In this document: piece after piece, positions 17,227-26,372 of the stretch
Layout of the letters: each line of letters begins with the position of its first letter
Position numbering within the stretch: the stretch's first letter is position 1
Origin: CAYQOX01 sp964419335
GTDB lineage: Bacteria > Hinthialibacterota > Hinthialibacteria > Hinthialibacterales > Hinthialibacteraceae
Length of the DNA stretch: 64,000 nt
Assembly: GCA_964419335.1 (NCBI GenBank)
Contig: CAYQOX010000004.1
Span: 99,536 to 163,535, forward strand
Reading direction: 5' to 3'
The notes under the pieces: generated by a model
Databases searched by the model: none
The model's input: the letters and a program-made list of their open reading frames with translations, nothing else
Told to the model about the DNA's origin: nothing
Program-made: the position numbers and the translations under genes

Positions 17227-20130
17227 ATGAACTGGAAGGAATTGTTTCAATCTCCACGGGTTGAAGATCGTCCCATGCTGTTCTGGTTATTGAACCACAG
17301 GATGGAGCGAGAGCATGTAACCCACCAAATTCATTCATTTAAAGAAAAAGGCTTAAGAGGCATAGTACTTCAGGCGCATCGCGGATTAACACCGGAGTCT
17401 AGAAGCGAAGAAGGGTTGGCATGGGTTCGCTTTTGCGTGGAGGAAGCAAGAAAGCAGGGACTGCAGGTCTGGCTTTCTGAAGAGGGGACTGAGGAGAGTG
17501 AACTCACACGCGAGTATCCCGAATACCGACAGCAAACCCTGGCGGTGGTAAAAGTGATTGAAGCCGCACCGGGCCGTGTTGTGCATTTGGATGATATCAA
17601 TGATGAAATCTCTTATATCGTTGGAGTGACTGAACTGGGGGATGTGCGAAAACTCGATAGCGAGGCTTTAGAAAACAACACGTTGGATGTTCCCTCGGAC
17701 ATTAAGAAATTATATTTCTTTGCAAAGCGCACAGTTTTGGATGATTTCTATCAATATAAATTGGATGTACTGAATCCCGAAGCCGTCCAAGCTTTGGTGA
17801 ATATGACGTATGAACGCTATCGCGTTGGATTAGGAGAACAAGCGAAAGAAATAAAAGGATTTTATAGTACGTACCGCCAATTTGGTAATGTTGAGGCGAA
17901 TGAGATTCCCTGGACAGATGATCTCCCGCGACGGTTTCATGAGCAACACGGGCATGAACTATGGGAAGTGCTACCCAGCTTAATCTCGTCGGGAGAGAAA
18001 GAAAAGATCGCACATCGATGCCACTTCCTACAATGTCTAACGGATTTATATATAGAGGCTTATTACAAGGCAATTAAGGACTATTGCCACCAACAGGGGT
18101 GGCATTGGATAGGCCACTTGGCCTTCGAAGGTGAGATAAGAAAACAAGCGTGGAGCCTAGGAGATGTTTCGCGGGTAATGGAAGAGACCGATTCCCTGAG
18201 CTGCGGAAAGGAGAAAATAAAAGCCTCGCCTGAACAATTATTTACTTCTCTGTTGGGAGCAAAATTTGTAATTTCTGGACAGCGCTTGTTTGATCATCCC
18301 CAGGTAATGAGTGAAGGCTTCAGCAGAGAAAAGGGATTGGGAATCACGCTACAGGAGATGAACCGTGACGCTGGATTGCAAGCCGCTATTGGAGTAAATG
18401 CGTTTATTCCAAAGGCCGCGTATTACTCACTTGAAGGCTTTCGTAAGAGGCACGGTTCCTCTGTCCACTCGTATCAACAAACGTTTTGGCCCCATTATCA
18501 GCGGTTCGTTAATAGCTTAAGCCGTGTCGGTTCATTAATGAGAGTGGGAGAGCCAATTTCGCGAGCCCTTGTGCTTTACCCCACACGAACCATCTGGGGA
18601 ATGTTTTCCCTCCATGAAGAAAATCAACAGCCAGCCGAAGTGTGGGAACAGCAATTAAATGAATGCTGCGTAACGCTATTACGAAATCAGCGTGATTTTG
18701 ATTTTATTGCAGAAGAATGGTTAGCGCGTTTAAGTGTAGGAGAAAAGGGAGAAATCACCTACACCTCACCTAAAGAGAAGATTAAACATTATCAAACGCT
18801 GATCCTTCCCCTTTGCCAAGTTTTACGTAACGAAACCTTAGACCAATTGCAACGTTTGATAGTAGCAGGGGCGGTTATTCATTTCATAGAAACACTTCCG
18901 GACGCAACCTCAGAAACCGGACTTGACGAAAGCATTCGCGAGAGAATCCAATCTTGGATCCATGAAGACGAAAACGTACATTTTGTTTCGTTCAATGACT
19001 TGGCTACAATGTTTGAACGCGTTGAAGCGGGTATAAGACTTAAGCGTGAGAATCCCAGCCTTCTCTATCAACATCGATTATTTAAAGAAGGCGATCTCTT
19101 TTTGCTATATAACGTCTCTGAAAAAGAAACAAGAGAAAAAGTTCGTTTTCCCACTTCAGCCCAGTATGCATATGAAGCCGAGATGGAAGGTGGAAGCTTC
19201 CATGCACTCCCCGTGGAAGGTCCTGAGCCAGAATGGGAAGTACAACTCGCGCCAGGACAAGCGCGCTTGTTCGTAATGACCTGTAATCCTGTCGAGAATG
19301 CCATGCCAGCGGAGGTAGAAGAAAGTGAATTGATCCGGTCGCAGCCGTTTGACAAGACCTATTTCTTCTTTACGCAGGATGGAAACGAACTTCCCTTGTG
19401 TACCTGGAACCTGACGGTTTCACCTAAAGAGAGAGAGCAAGAGCTCGTTTACCAAACGACTTTTTGGGTAGATCGCTATCGTGGATACTTGCATCTCATT
19501 TGCGATGGGCTGCACCATCAAACGATTGATAATGGACGTGCGGCGAAGAAATTTCAAGTAATACTGAATGGCTTTGAGATTACCCAAGAAGTCGATTTCC
19601 AACCCAATGACGATCGTCTTCTCAAGGCCTACAATATTCAACCGTATGTGCTGCGTGGAGAGAATATGCTCGAGATACGTACACAAGCCCGCCAACATGA
19701 ACCGTTGGCCGTACAGCATGCGTTGATGCTGCGCGGGGAATTCGCTCTCGTTCTCTGCGAAAGGCATTATGTGTTAACTACGCCAAGCATGAAAATCCAC
19801 CAAGGCAGTTGGACAACCCAAGGGTATCCCTTTTATTCAGGAACTGGGGTGTATCGACAAGAGATGATGATCGATGCTCTAGGAGAAAAACAACGGGCGT
19901 TCGTGCAATTTGAGGAAGTACGGGATTTGGTAGAAGTCACAGTGAACGGCAATGAGGCGGGGGTATTGTGGAAAGCCCCATGGCAACTCGATGTAACCGA
20001 GCATTTATGTGAAGGCAAGAATCTCTTTGAGTTTCATGTGACCAACACTTTGGTGAATCGCTTTACTGGAGAAAATCGTGCTTCGGGTATAGTCGGTACG
20101 GTAATTTTGAATATTGTGCAAATGAAATGA
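17227..20130 (+). CDS. Large GH106-like glycoside hydrolase (putative alpha-L-rhamnosidase family)
   Basis: The ATG at 17227 gives 967 residues; an in-frame TTG 22 codons upstream would add a poorly conserved stretch. No signal peptide is evident, which would place it in the cytoplasm. The N-terminus (DRPMLFWLLNHRMER, then GLRGIVLQAHRGL and a WLSEEGTEES segment) follows the catalytic-barrel start of GH106-like proteins (RPMxFWxWNGxM...QxxxMKxxGxxG). The C-terminus has two galactose-binding-like beta domains; the last, VEVTVNGNEAGVLWKAPWQL, is typical of GH2/GH106 jelly-roll modules. The likely substrate is a rhamnosylated oligosaccharide. The sequence is divergent, with several acidic candidates but no catalytic pair that I can name. 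It stands alone between the TPR gene and argS. Confidence 0.7.
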   Translation: MNWKELFQSPRVEDRPMLFWLLNHRMEREHVTHQIHSFKEKGLRGIVLQAHRGLTPESRSEEGLAWVRFCVEEARKQGLQVWLSEEGTEESELTREYPEYRQQTLAVVKVIEAAPGRVVHLDDINDEISYIVGVTELGDVRKLDSEALENNTLDVPSDIKKLYFFAKRTVLDDFYQYKLDVLNPEAVQALVNMTYERYRVGLGEQAKEIKGFYSTYRQFGNVEANEIPWTDDLPRRFHEQHGHELWEVLPSLISSGEKEKIAHRCHFLQCLTDLYIEAYYKAIKDYCHQQGWHWIGHLAFEGEIRKQAWSLGDVSRVMEETDSLSCGKEKIKASPEQLFTSLLGAKFVISGQRLFDHPQVMSEGFSREKGLGITLQEMNRDAGLQAAIGVNAFIPKAAYYSLEGFRKRHGSSVHSYQQTFWPHYQRFVNSLSRVGSLMRVGEPISRALVLYPTRTIWGMFSLHEENQQPAEVWEQQLNECCVTLLRNQRDFDFIAEEWLARLSVGEKGEITYTSPKEKIKHYQTLILPLCQVLRNETLDQLQRLIVAGAVIHFIETLPDATSETGLDESIRERIQSWIHEDENVHFVSFNDLATMFERVEAGIRLKRENPSLLYQHRLFKEGDLFLLYNVSEKETREKVRFPTSAQYAYEAEMEGGSFHALPVEGPEPEWEVQLAPGQARLFVMTCNPVENAMPAEVEESELIRSQPFDKTYFFFTQDGNELPLCTWNLTVSPKEREQELVYQTTFWVDRYRGYLHLICDGLHHQTIDNGRAAKKFQVILNGFEITQEVDFQPNDDRLLKAYNIQPYVLRGENMLEIRTQARQHEPLAVQHALMLRGEFALVLCERHYVLTTPSMKIHQGSWTTQGYPFYSGTGVYRQEMMIDALGEKQRAFVQFEEVRDLVEVTVNGNEAGVLWKAPWQLDVTEHLCEGKNLFEFHVTNTLVNRFTGENRASGIVGTVILNIVQMK

Positions 20131-20312
20131 TCCGCACTGGCTTTTTTGAACTAGCCTAGCGTGTGTGGCTATCCGCAAGAAATGAAAAGCCGGATACAAT
20201 AGAACCATAGAAATATTGTCGACACATAAATCATTCATGGGAATTTCCTCCCAATCCACGATGAGTTTGTTTTTCTCGTTCTAATTAAACCAACATTTGG
20301 AAAGGCCGCTTC

Positions 20313-21968
20313 ATGTATTACGAGATGGTTCAGCAATTAAATCAAATCTTATGCGATACCGTGGAAACCCTGACCGGCGAGAAAGCGGATTCCACTCAGT
20401 ATACCTTTACCCCTACAAAAGATCCTGCCCACGGGGATTTAGCCACCAATGCCGCCATGATGCTAGCCAAGCCTTTGAGAAAAGCACCACAAGACATTGC
20501 ACTCACTTTTGTTGAAGCACTGAATCCACTGGACGCGGTAGAAGAAGCCACCGTGGCGGGCCCCGGTTTCGTAAACGTAACCTTAAGCCATATGGTTCTG
20601 ATTCAAACAATGAAACAAATCTTTCAGCAAGGTACCGATTATGGCCGCTCAAACAAGAACAAAGGGAAAAAGGCACTAGTCGAATTTGTTAGCGCCAATC
20701 CCACCGGACCGCTGCATGTGGGACATGTTCGTGGGGCGATTGTGGGAGATACAGCCGCAGAACTCTTGGAAGCGATTGGCTATGAAGTGGTGCGCGAATA
20801 TTACTACAATGACGCTGGGGTACAAATGCAGATGCTGGGGCGCTCAGTTCAGGCGCGCTATCATCAACTCTTTGGTGAAGAGTATCCCTTGCCCGAAAAT
20901 GGCTACCGGGGTGACTATATCCGATACATTGCGGCAGGATTAAAAAGCGCACGGGGGGAGGCGTTGCTGCAAGAAGAACGCTGGGAGCCGTTTACCGAAT
21001 TTGCTGCCGCGGTGTTGATGGATATTATTATGGATGATTTGCGGCATTTGCGGGTGCAATTTGATACCACCTTTAGCGAACGCTCGCTGCACACCTCGGG
21101 GGCCGTGAATAAAACGTTGGAGCGTTTACGAGAAAAAGATGCAACCTATGAACAGGAAGGGGCGGTTTGGCTGCGTACGACAAAGTTTGGAGATGAAAAA
21201 GACCGGGTACTGGTAAAGAGCGACGGGGAGCCAACTTATGTAACCCCTGATATTGCTTATCATTGCGATAAATTCGATCGAGGCTATGACCTCATGGTTA
21301 ATGTCATGGGGCACGACCATCACAGCCAAGTGGAACGAGTGAAAATCGCTTTAAAACTCTTTGGCTATGAACTCGCGGGGCTGCATTATTTGCTTAATCA
21401 AATGGTGAGCATCAAACGCGGTGGTGAAAAGATTAAACTCTCTACCCGGGAAGGCCAATTCATGACCATGGCCGATATGATCTATGAACTGGGGGCGGAT
21501 GTAACCCGCTATTTCTTTGCCCAACGTAGTTATTCAGCGCAAATGGTATTTGATTGGGACTTGGCGAAACAACAATCCATGGAGAACCCCGTTTATTATT
21601 TGCAATACGTGCACGCGCGTATTTGCAGTATGGAAAAGAAAGCGAATGAACGCGGGGTAACCTTACAATCGGATTTAGACTTCGACACTTCGCCTTTGCA
21701 AGGTGAGCGTGAACGGTTGTTGCTGCTTAAATTATTTTATTACCCACTCCATGTCATGGAGGCGGCGGAACGATTTGAAGCCCATATGATTCCCGCATAT
21801 CTTGAAGATTTGGCCAAAACCTTTCATACCTATTATCAGGTGCAGCGGGTATTGGATCAGGATGATCCCGTGGGTACCAAGGCACGGTTTCACTTAATGA
21901 CGGCCGTACGGCAGGTGATGCGCAATGGTCTTGATTTGCTAAAAGTCAACGCACCGGAACGTATGTAA
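20313..21968 (+). CDS. argS: Arginyl-tRNA synthetase
   Basis: The 551-residue class I synthetase has an N-terminal Arg_tRNA_synt_N domain (about 1-85). The HIGH-type motif lies in SANPTGPLHVGHVRGAIVGD (about 125-145), with YYYNDAGVQMQMLG following. The KMSKS-equivalent loop IKLSTREGQF is the usual ArgS form, and a C-terminal DALR anticodon-binding domain ends in the typical LKVNAPERM. It charges tRNA-Arg. It is the first gene of a plus-strand series followed after 71 bases by three Gfo/Idh/MocA genes. Confidence 0.97.
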   Translation: MYYEMVQQLNQILCDTVETLTGEKADSTQYTFTPTKDPAHGDLATNAAMMLAKPLRKAPQDIALTFVEALNPLDAVEEATVAGPGFVNVTLSHMVLIQTMKQIFQQGTDYGRSNKNKGKKALVEFVSANPTGPLHVGHVRGAIVGDTAAELLEAIGYEVVREYYYNDAGVQMQMLGRSVQARYHQLFGEEYPLPENGYRGDYIRYIAAGLKSARGEALLQEERWEPFTEFAAAVLMDIIMDDLRHLRVQFDTTFSERSLHTSGAVNKTLERLREKDATYEQEGAVWLRTTKFGDEKDRVLVKSDGEPTYVTPDIAYHCDKFDRGYDLMVNVMGHDHHSQVERVKIALKLFGYELAGLHYLLNQMVSIKRGGEKIKLSTREGQFMTMADMIYELGADVTRYFFAQRSYSAQMVFDWDLAKQQSMENPVYYLQYVHARICSMEKKANERGVTLQSDLDFDTSPLQGERERLLLLKLFYYPLHVMEAAERFEAHMIPAYLEDLAKTFHTYYQVQRVLDQDDPVGTKARFHLMTAVRQVMRNGLDLLKVNAPERM

Positions 21969-22039
21969 ATTAAAATAGTAAGTCTCGTTGGGGAACAACA
22001 TAAACCCGCTTTAAATTATATGGGAAAAGGAGATCAATC

Positions 22040-23059
22040 ATGGTACGATTAGGTATTATCGGATGCGGCGGCATGGGGAATATGCACGCCCAAGCTTGTT
22101 TGGTAAGCGGTGCGGCGACTCTTACGGCGGTCGCGGATGACTATGAAGAGAATGCCAAAAAATTAGCTCAGACCGCAAATTGTGATTATCACACAAACTA
22201 CAAAGATCTGCTTTCACGCGGGGACGTGGATGTGGTTATGATCTGTACACCAACTCCATCGCATTATTCCCTGGGAATGGAGGCTTTAGCAGCGAAAAAG
22301 CATACTTTTATTGAAAAACCGCTTGCGAGAAAATCCGACCGTGCCAGAGAATTGGTGCAAGAAGCAGAGAAGCAAGGCGTATATACCATGGTGGGGCATG
22401 TGCTTCGCTTTTGGCCTGAATACACCATTCTTCGTGAAGCGTTGGAGGATCAACGCTGGGGAAAATTAAAAGCGGCTCGTTTTATCCGTTGGAGTAATCA
22501 ACCGGCTTGGTCAGTCGGCAATTGGCTTTTGGATCCCGAATTGAGCGGAGGAGCGGCCTTCGATTTGCATTTGCACGATACCGATATGGTCTTGTATCTT
22601 TTTGGTGAACCGAAATCCGTCTTCTCAGCGGGGGTAAAGGATTATGCTGGATGGCGCCATATTACCACCCATTATTTCTACGAGGGAGACAGTCCAGCAA
22701 TCACCGCGGAAGGGGGATGGTATGAAGGCGAAAAGTATCCTTTCCGCATGGGATTTGTCGCCCATTTTGAAGAAGGCGTCTTGGATTACGATTGCAGCCG
22801 TCCTCAACCCTTCATTTTTTATCCAAAAGAAGGGGATGAGCAAGTACCTGCCTTGCCGGAAGTTCCAAAAACCAAACCTGTAGAAGGAATTAACGTAACC
22901 GATTTAGGTGGTTATCTCTTACAAGATACCTATTTCTTCCAACAATTGGCAGAGAACAAAGCGCCGAGCCGTGCCTCGTTTGAAGTGGGTCTCAAAGCGA
23001 TTCAAACGGTGGAAAGAGAAATTCAATCAGCAGAAAAGCGAGAAGTGGTCACTTTATAA
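22040..23059 (+). CDS. Gfo/Idh/MocA-family oxidoreductase (first of three in tandem)
   Basis: The 339-residue cytoplasmic protein has no leader and an AAAGGAG ribosome site. The NAD(P)-binding start is VRLGIIGCGGMGNMHAQAC. The EKP motif is FIEKPLARKSD with the catalytic lysine present, and the C-terminal substrate site is ELSGGAAFDLHLHDTDMVLY. It probably dehydrogenates a sugar, sugar acid or inositol. The next paralogue starts 24 bases downstream, and the three genes are clearly related but not near-identical, suggesting successive steps on one carbohydrate, such as oxidation, epimerisation and reduction. The substrate is unknown. Confidence 0.92.
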   Translation: MVRLGIIGCGGMGNMHAQACLVSGAATLTAVADDYEENAKKLAQTANCDYHTNYKDLLSRGDVDVVMICTPTPSHYSLGMEALAAKKHTFIEKPLARKSDRARELVQEAEKQGVYTMVGHVLRFWPEYTILREALEDQRWGKLKAARFIRWSNQPAWSVGNWLLDPELSGGAAFDLHLHDTDMVLYLFGEPKSVFSAGVKDYAGWRHITTHYFYEGDSPAITAEGGWYEGEKYPFRMGFVAHFEEGVLDYDCSRPQPFIFYPKEGDEQVPALPEVPKTKPVEGINVTDLGGYLLQDTYFFQQLAENKAPSRASFEVGLKAIQTVEREIQSAEKREVVTL

Positions 23060-23083
23060 CGAACCAAAGAGAGGAGTAAGATC

Positions 23084-24067
23084 ATGATCCGATTAGGCTT
23101 GATCGGCGTTGGAAACGTAGGCAGCGCCCATGCAGAATCGATTGAAGAGATAGAAAATGCGGAATTGATTGCTGCCGCTGATCCCAATGAAAAACGAATG
23201 CAGCCGATTCTCAACAAACATCCCAAGTGCGTGGCTCTCAAGGAGAGCCAAGAATTACTGCAACGAGAGGATGTAGATGCGGTCATCGTGGCAAGCCCCA
23301 CCCCATTACACTATTCACATGCGAAGGAAGCCCTGAACCAAGGAAAACCCGTTTATCTTGAATCACCGATGGCGCGAACGGCAGAAGAAGTGGATGAATT
23401 AGTTCAGTTAGCCAAGGAAAAACAACGCATCGTGACCGTAGGACAAACCCAGCGACGCTTCCCGGAGATGGAGAGTCTAAAAGCCCAAGTAGAAGCAGGA
23501 GCCGTCGGAAAACCGGGGATGATTCGTCTGGGACGAAGAACCCCGCATCCTCAAAGTTGGTTTGCGGATCACGAACAAAGTGGCGGGGTTGTTCTCGATG
23601 CGATGATTCATGAGCTAGACTTTCTGCTATGGAGTTTTGGACCGATTCAACGTGTTTATTGCCAAACCTTGAATCAACAAAAATCGTCGGAGAATAAGGA
23701 TTACGCGCTGGCTTCCTTACGTTTAAAAAGCGGAACCATTGCCCATGTGGAATCATCGTGGTGCCACTATGGACAATTTGCTATCGACGCGGAAATCGCG
23801 GGGGATGAAGGAATGATTCATTTCGATAATCAAGAGAGCATTCCTCTGAAAATTTCCATTGTAGAAAGCGCGTCAGGAAAACGACAGTATTCGAATGAAA
23901 GCCCCGTATTGTATCCTGCGCATTTTCGGCTCCTGGAGGAATTTATAAAAGCCGTGGAAGGGAATGGAGAGAATCCCGTACCCATAGAAGAAGGTGCGCA
24001 CGCGGTGAAAGCCGCCTTGGCTTTGTTGGAGTCAGCAAGAACCAAGAAGCCGATCATACTCGGGTAA
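23084..24067 (+). CDS. Gfo/Idh/MocA-family protein with altered EKP motif
   Basis: The protein has 327 residues. It starts IRLGLIGVGNVGSAHAESIE, a normal Rossmann nucleotide site, and the C-terminal domain has SGGVVLDAMIHELDFLLWSF with the HxxD pair. The segment that normally reads EKP is VYLESPMARTAEEVD: lysine is replaced by serine. In this family the EKP lysine is a key catalytic and cofactor-binding residue, so this copy may have weak or different chemistry, or a regulatory/structural role with its neighbours. A GAGAGGAG site precedes the ATG. It lies between two paralogues with short gaps and is surely in the same transcript. Confidence 0.9.
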   Translation: MIRLGLIGVGNVGSAHAESIEEIENAELIAAADPNEKRMQPILNKHPKCVALKESQELLQREDVDAVIVASPTPLHYSHAKEALNQGKPVYLESPMARTAEEVDELVQLAKEKQRIVTVGQTQRRFPEMESLKAQVEAGAVGKPGMIRLGRRTPHPQSWFADHEQSGGVVLDAMIHELDFLLWSFGPIQRVYCQTLNQQKSSENKDYALASLRLKSGTIAHVESSWCHYGQFAIDAEIAGDEGMIHFDNQESIPLKISIVESASGKRQYSNESPVLYPAHFRLLEEFIKAVEGNGENPVPIEEGAHAVKAALALLESARTKKPIILG

Positions 24068-24097
24068 TATGTGGATAAGGAAAGAAAGGAAACAATC

Positions 24098-25096
24098 ATG
24101 GTAACACGAATTGGAATGATCTCGTTCGCCCACCTTCATGCGCATGCCTATGCTGGCTGTTTACAGCAATTGGGCGATCAAGTCGACATAACGGGAATTT
24201 ATGATGACGACAGCGAACGTGGGAAAAAAGTCGCCCAGGAATTAGGAAAACCCTTTATTGAATCATGCGATCAATTACTTTCCTCGGTCGATGGCGTGGT
24301 GATATGCAGCGAAAACGCCAAACATAAAGATTATACAATTCAAGCCGCGAACGCAGGCAAACCGATCCTCTGTGAAAAGCCGATTTCAGTTTCTATTGAA
24401 GACGCTCAAGCGATGATTGGTGCGTGTAAAAAGAACGGTGTAGAATTGATGATCGCTTTCCCATGCCGCTTCAGCACGGTGATCCGGCGTGCGGTGCAAG
24501 TCGTGAAAGAAGGACACCTCGGGAAGATTTTAGCGCTGAAAGGAACCAACCGTGGCACCATGCCAGGTGGATGGTTTGTTGATAAAAATCTATCCGGAGG
24601 CGGCGCGGTGTTGGATCACACGGTACACGTGGTCGACGTTTGGCGCTGGATGATGGAATCCGAAGTTTCAAAGGTGTATGCCGAAGTGGATCAGCGGTTT
24701 TATCCCGATATTCAAATCGATGACACGGGTCTCTTGTCGTTAGAGTTCGATAACGGCGTTTTCGCTACCCTGGATACTTCCTGGTCACGTCCTAATGAAG
24801 CCTATCCTACGTGGGGTGATGTGACCATGGAAATCTTGGGTGAGCGAGGCTCTATCACTTTGGATGCGTTTAAACAGAAAATTGAAGTGTATAATAATAA
24901 AGTAAAAAAAGCCCAGTGGATCCCTTGGACAGACGATATTAACTTTTATATGGTGCAAGGTTTTGTTCAAATGATCCAAGAGAAAAAATCATCGCCGGTC
25001 CCAGGCCAAGACGGGTTAAAAGCGATGGAAGTGGCTTTGGGGGCTTATCAATCTGTGGATCGTGGCGAACCGGTTTCTTTGCCGCTAACCCCATAA
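24098..25096 (+). CDS. Gfo/Idh/MocA-family oxidoreductase (third of three in tandem)
   Basis: The ATG at 24098 follows AAGGAAAGAAAGG and is preferred over an in-frame GTG at 24071; it gives 332 residues. The start is VTRIGMISFAHLHAHAYAG, in which the usual GxGxxG is replaced by an SFAHxHA sequence. This variant occurs in a subgroup of the family and may alter dinucleotide binding. The catalytic motif PILCEKPISVS is intact, and the substrate site SGGGAVLDHTVHVVDVWRW has the HxxD pair. A receiver-domain gene begins 21 bases after its stop. Substrate unknown; co-function with the two upstream paralogues is inferred from spacing. Confidence 0.9.
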   Translation: MVTRIGMISFAHLHAHAYAGCLQQLGDQVDITGIYDDDSERGKKVAQELGKPFIESCDQLLSSVDGVVICSENAKHKDYTIQAANAGKPILCEKPISVSIEDAQAMIGACKKNGVELMIAFPCRFSTVIRRAVQVVKEGHLGKILALKGTNRGTMPGGWFVDKNLSGGGAVLDHTVHVVDVWRWMMESEVSKVYAEVDQRFYPDIQIDDTGLLSLEFDNGVFATLDTSWSRPNEAYPTWGDVTMEILGERGSITLDAFKQKIEVYNNKVKKAQWIPWTDDINFYMVQGFVQMIQEKKSSPVPGQDGLKAMEVALGAYQSVDRGEPVSLPLTP

Positions 25097-25117
25097 AAGA
25101 AAAGGAAAGAAATATTC

Positions 25118-26359
25118 ATGGGCAGGCAAAAGAAAATTCTTGTCGTAGATGATAACCCGCAATACCGCTCCGCGGTGGTGCGTAATTTAACCATGGCGGG
25201 CTACGATATTACGGAAGCGGAAGATTCCGACGAGGGGATGGAAAAGATTCAGTTGGAAGATCCCCAAGTGATCATCACCGATCTGGACATGCGAACTCAC
25301 GATGAAGGATTGAATTTCATCCAAAACGTAAAAGAGCGCTTCCCAACCCTGCCAATTATAATGATTTCGGCTGTAGGTACTTTTGATGAGGGAGCCCTCG
25401 CCCGTCAATACGGAGCCATGTTTGTCTTGAGTAAATCCCGTATTGAAGAAGAAATCGAGACTCTTTATTCACGTTTGGAGACCATTTTTAAGCATTTGGA
25501 AACCATTGAATCACTCCAGAAACGATTGGATACCATCTTGGAAGAAGATGAAACTACAATAAAAGCATTCCAAGAAGAACTACAAGAATTGCTTCATAAT
25601 AGCGATTTAGACCCAGGATTTAAGAGCGAAATCTATGAAATGCACGATCGATTGGAGCGGCAAGCCACCAAACCGGCAGGGTGGTTAGAAAGCCTGGATG
25701 CGAATACCACCTTACAAGATATACAAAAGGAACTACCAGAAGCCAAAAAGTTGGATGAAGAAACCCAAACGATGCTCTCAGTAGCAGAAAGTCTTTTTCA
25801 TTCTCCTTCCTCTGGCAGTTTATCGGTTGCACGCAACATTAGTTTTTCTTATTCATTCGCGGTAGAGCATGAAGTGAAATTACGTATAGGGCGTAAAGTC
25901 TCACGGCTGCTAATCCAAGAAAACATCGGGAAACTAGCCACTCAATTTTACGATGAGAAATTAGGGAATTTGGATATTTTCTTTAATCAATATTTGATCC
26001 GTACGATTCAACAATACCAAATGGAATTGAATTCGGATATAACCCGTCAGGTGATGGAGCGGATTCTACAGCATGGATCCAAATACAAACCCGATGGATT
26101 GAAAGCCCTTGGGGTCATTCTCTTTTGTTGGGGACGCAAACACGAATTTAGCAACCGTGAAGGCAAAGTCGAAGTTCGAAACCCTCTCAACATTAAAGGA
26201 CTCACCGATGAAGAAACAACACAGTTGGCCAGTCAATTGATTTTGCTGCAACACCTGCGTAATCCTTTTATTCATCCCGAATTCAATGAGCGAGAAAAGA
26301 CAGAATCCGTGCGGCAAACCTCCTTTACCTGTCTCTCGCTCGTGAGTCAATTGGTATAA
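25118..26359 (+). CDS. Response-regulator receiver protein with C-terminal helical, possibly HEPN-like, domain
   Basis: The protein has 413 residues. The receiver domain (1-125) is complete: KKILVVDDN (acidic pair), VIITDLDMRT (phospho-acceptor Asp), IIMISAVG (Ser switch) and VLSKSR (Lys). A coiled linker rich in Glu/Leu follows (125-200). A helical C-terminal domain (about 215-413) contains RNISFSYSFAVEHEVKLRIG and ends with LQHLRNPFIHPEF. RNPFIH fits the Rx4-6H motif of HEPN domains with the usual polar residue after Arg. HEPN proteins are often RNases or RNA-binding modules, so output by RNA cleavage or binding is possible; this is inference from one motif and helix pattern. There is no DNA-binding domain. 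It lies 21 bases after an oxidoreductase and 13 before a glycosyltransferase; no kinase is adjacent. Confidence 0.8.
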   Translation: MGRQKKILVVDDNPQYRSAVVRNLTMAGYDITEAEDSDEGMEKIQLEDPQVIITDLDMRTHDEGLNFIQNVKERFPTLPIIMISAVGTFDEGALARQYGAMFVLSKSRIEEEIETLYSRLETIFKHLETIESLQKRLDTILEEDETTIKAFQEELQELLHNSDLDPGFKSEIYEMHDRLERQATKPAGWLESLDANTTLQDIQKELPEAKKLDEETQTMLSVAESLFHSPSSGSLSVARNISFSYSFAVEHEVKLRIGRKVSRLLIQENIGKLATQFYDEKLGNLDIFFNQYLIRTIQQYQMELNSDITRQVMERILQHGSKYKPDGLKALGVILFCWGRKHEFSNREGKVEVRNPLNIKGLTDEETTQLASQLILLQHLRNPFIHPEFNEREKTESVRQTSFTCLSLVSQLV

Positions 26360-26372
26360 AAACGAATCGATC

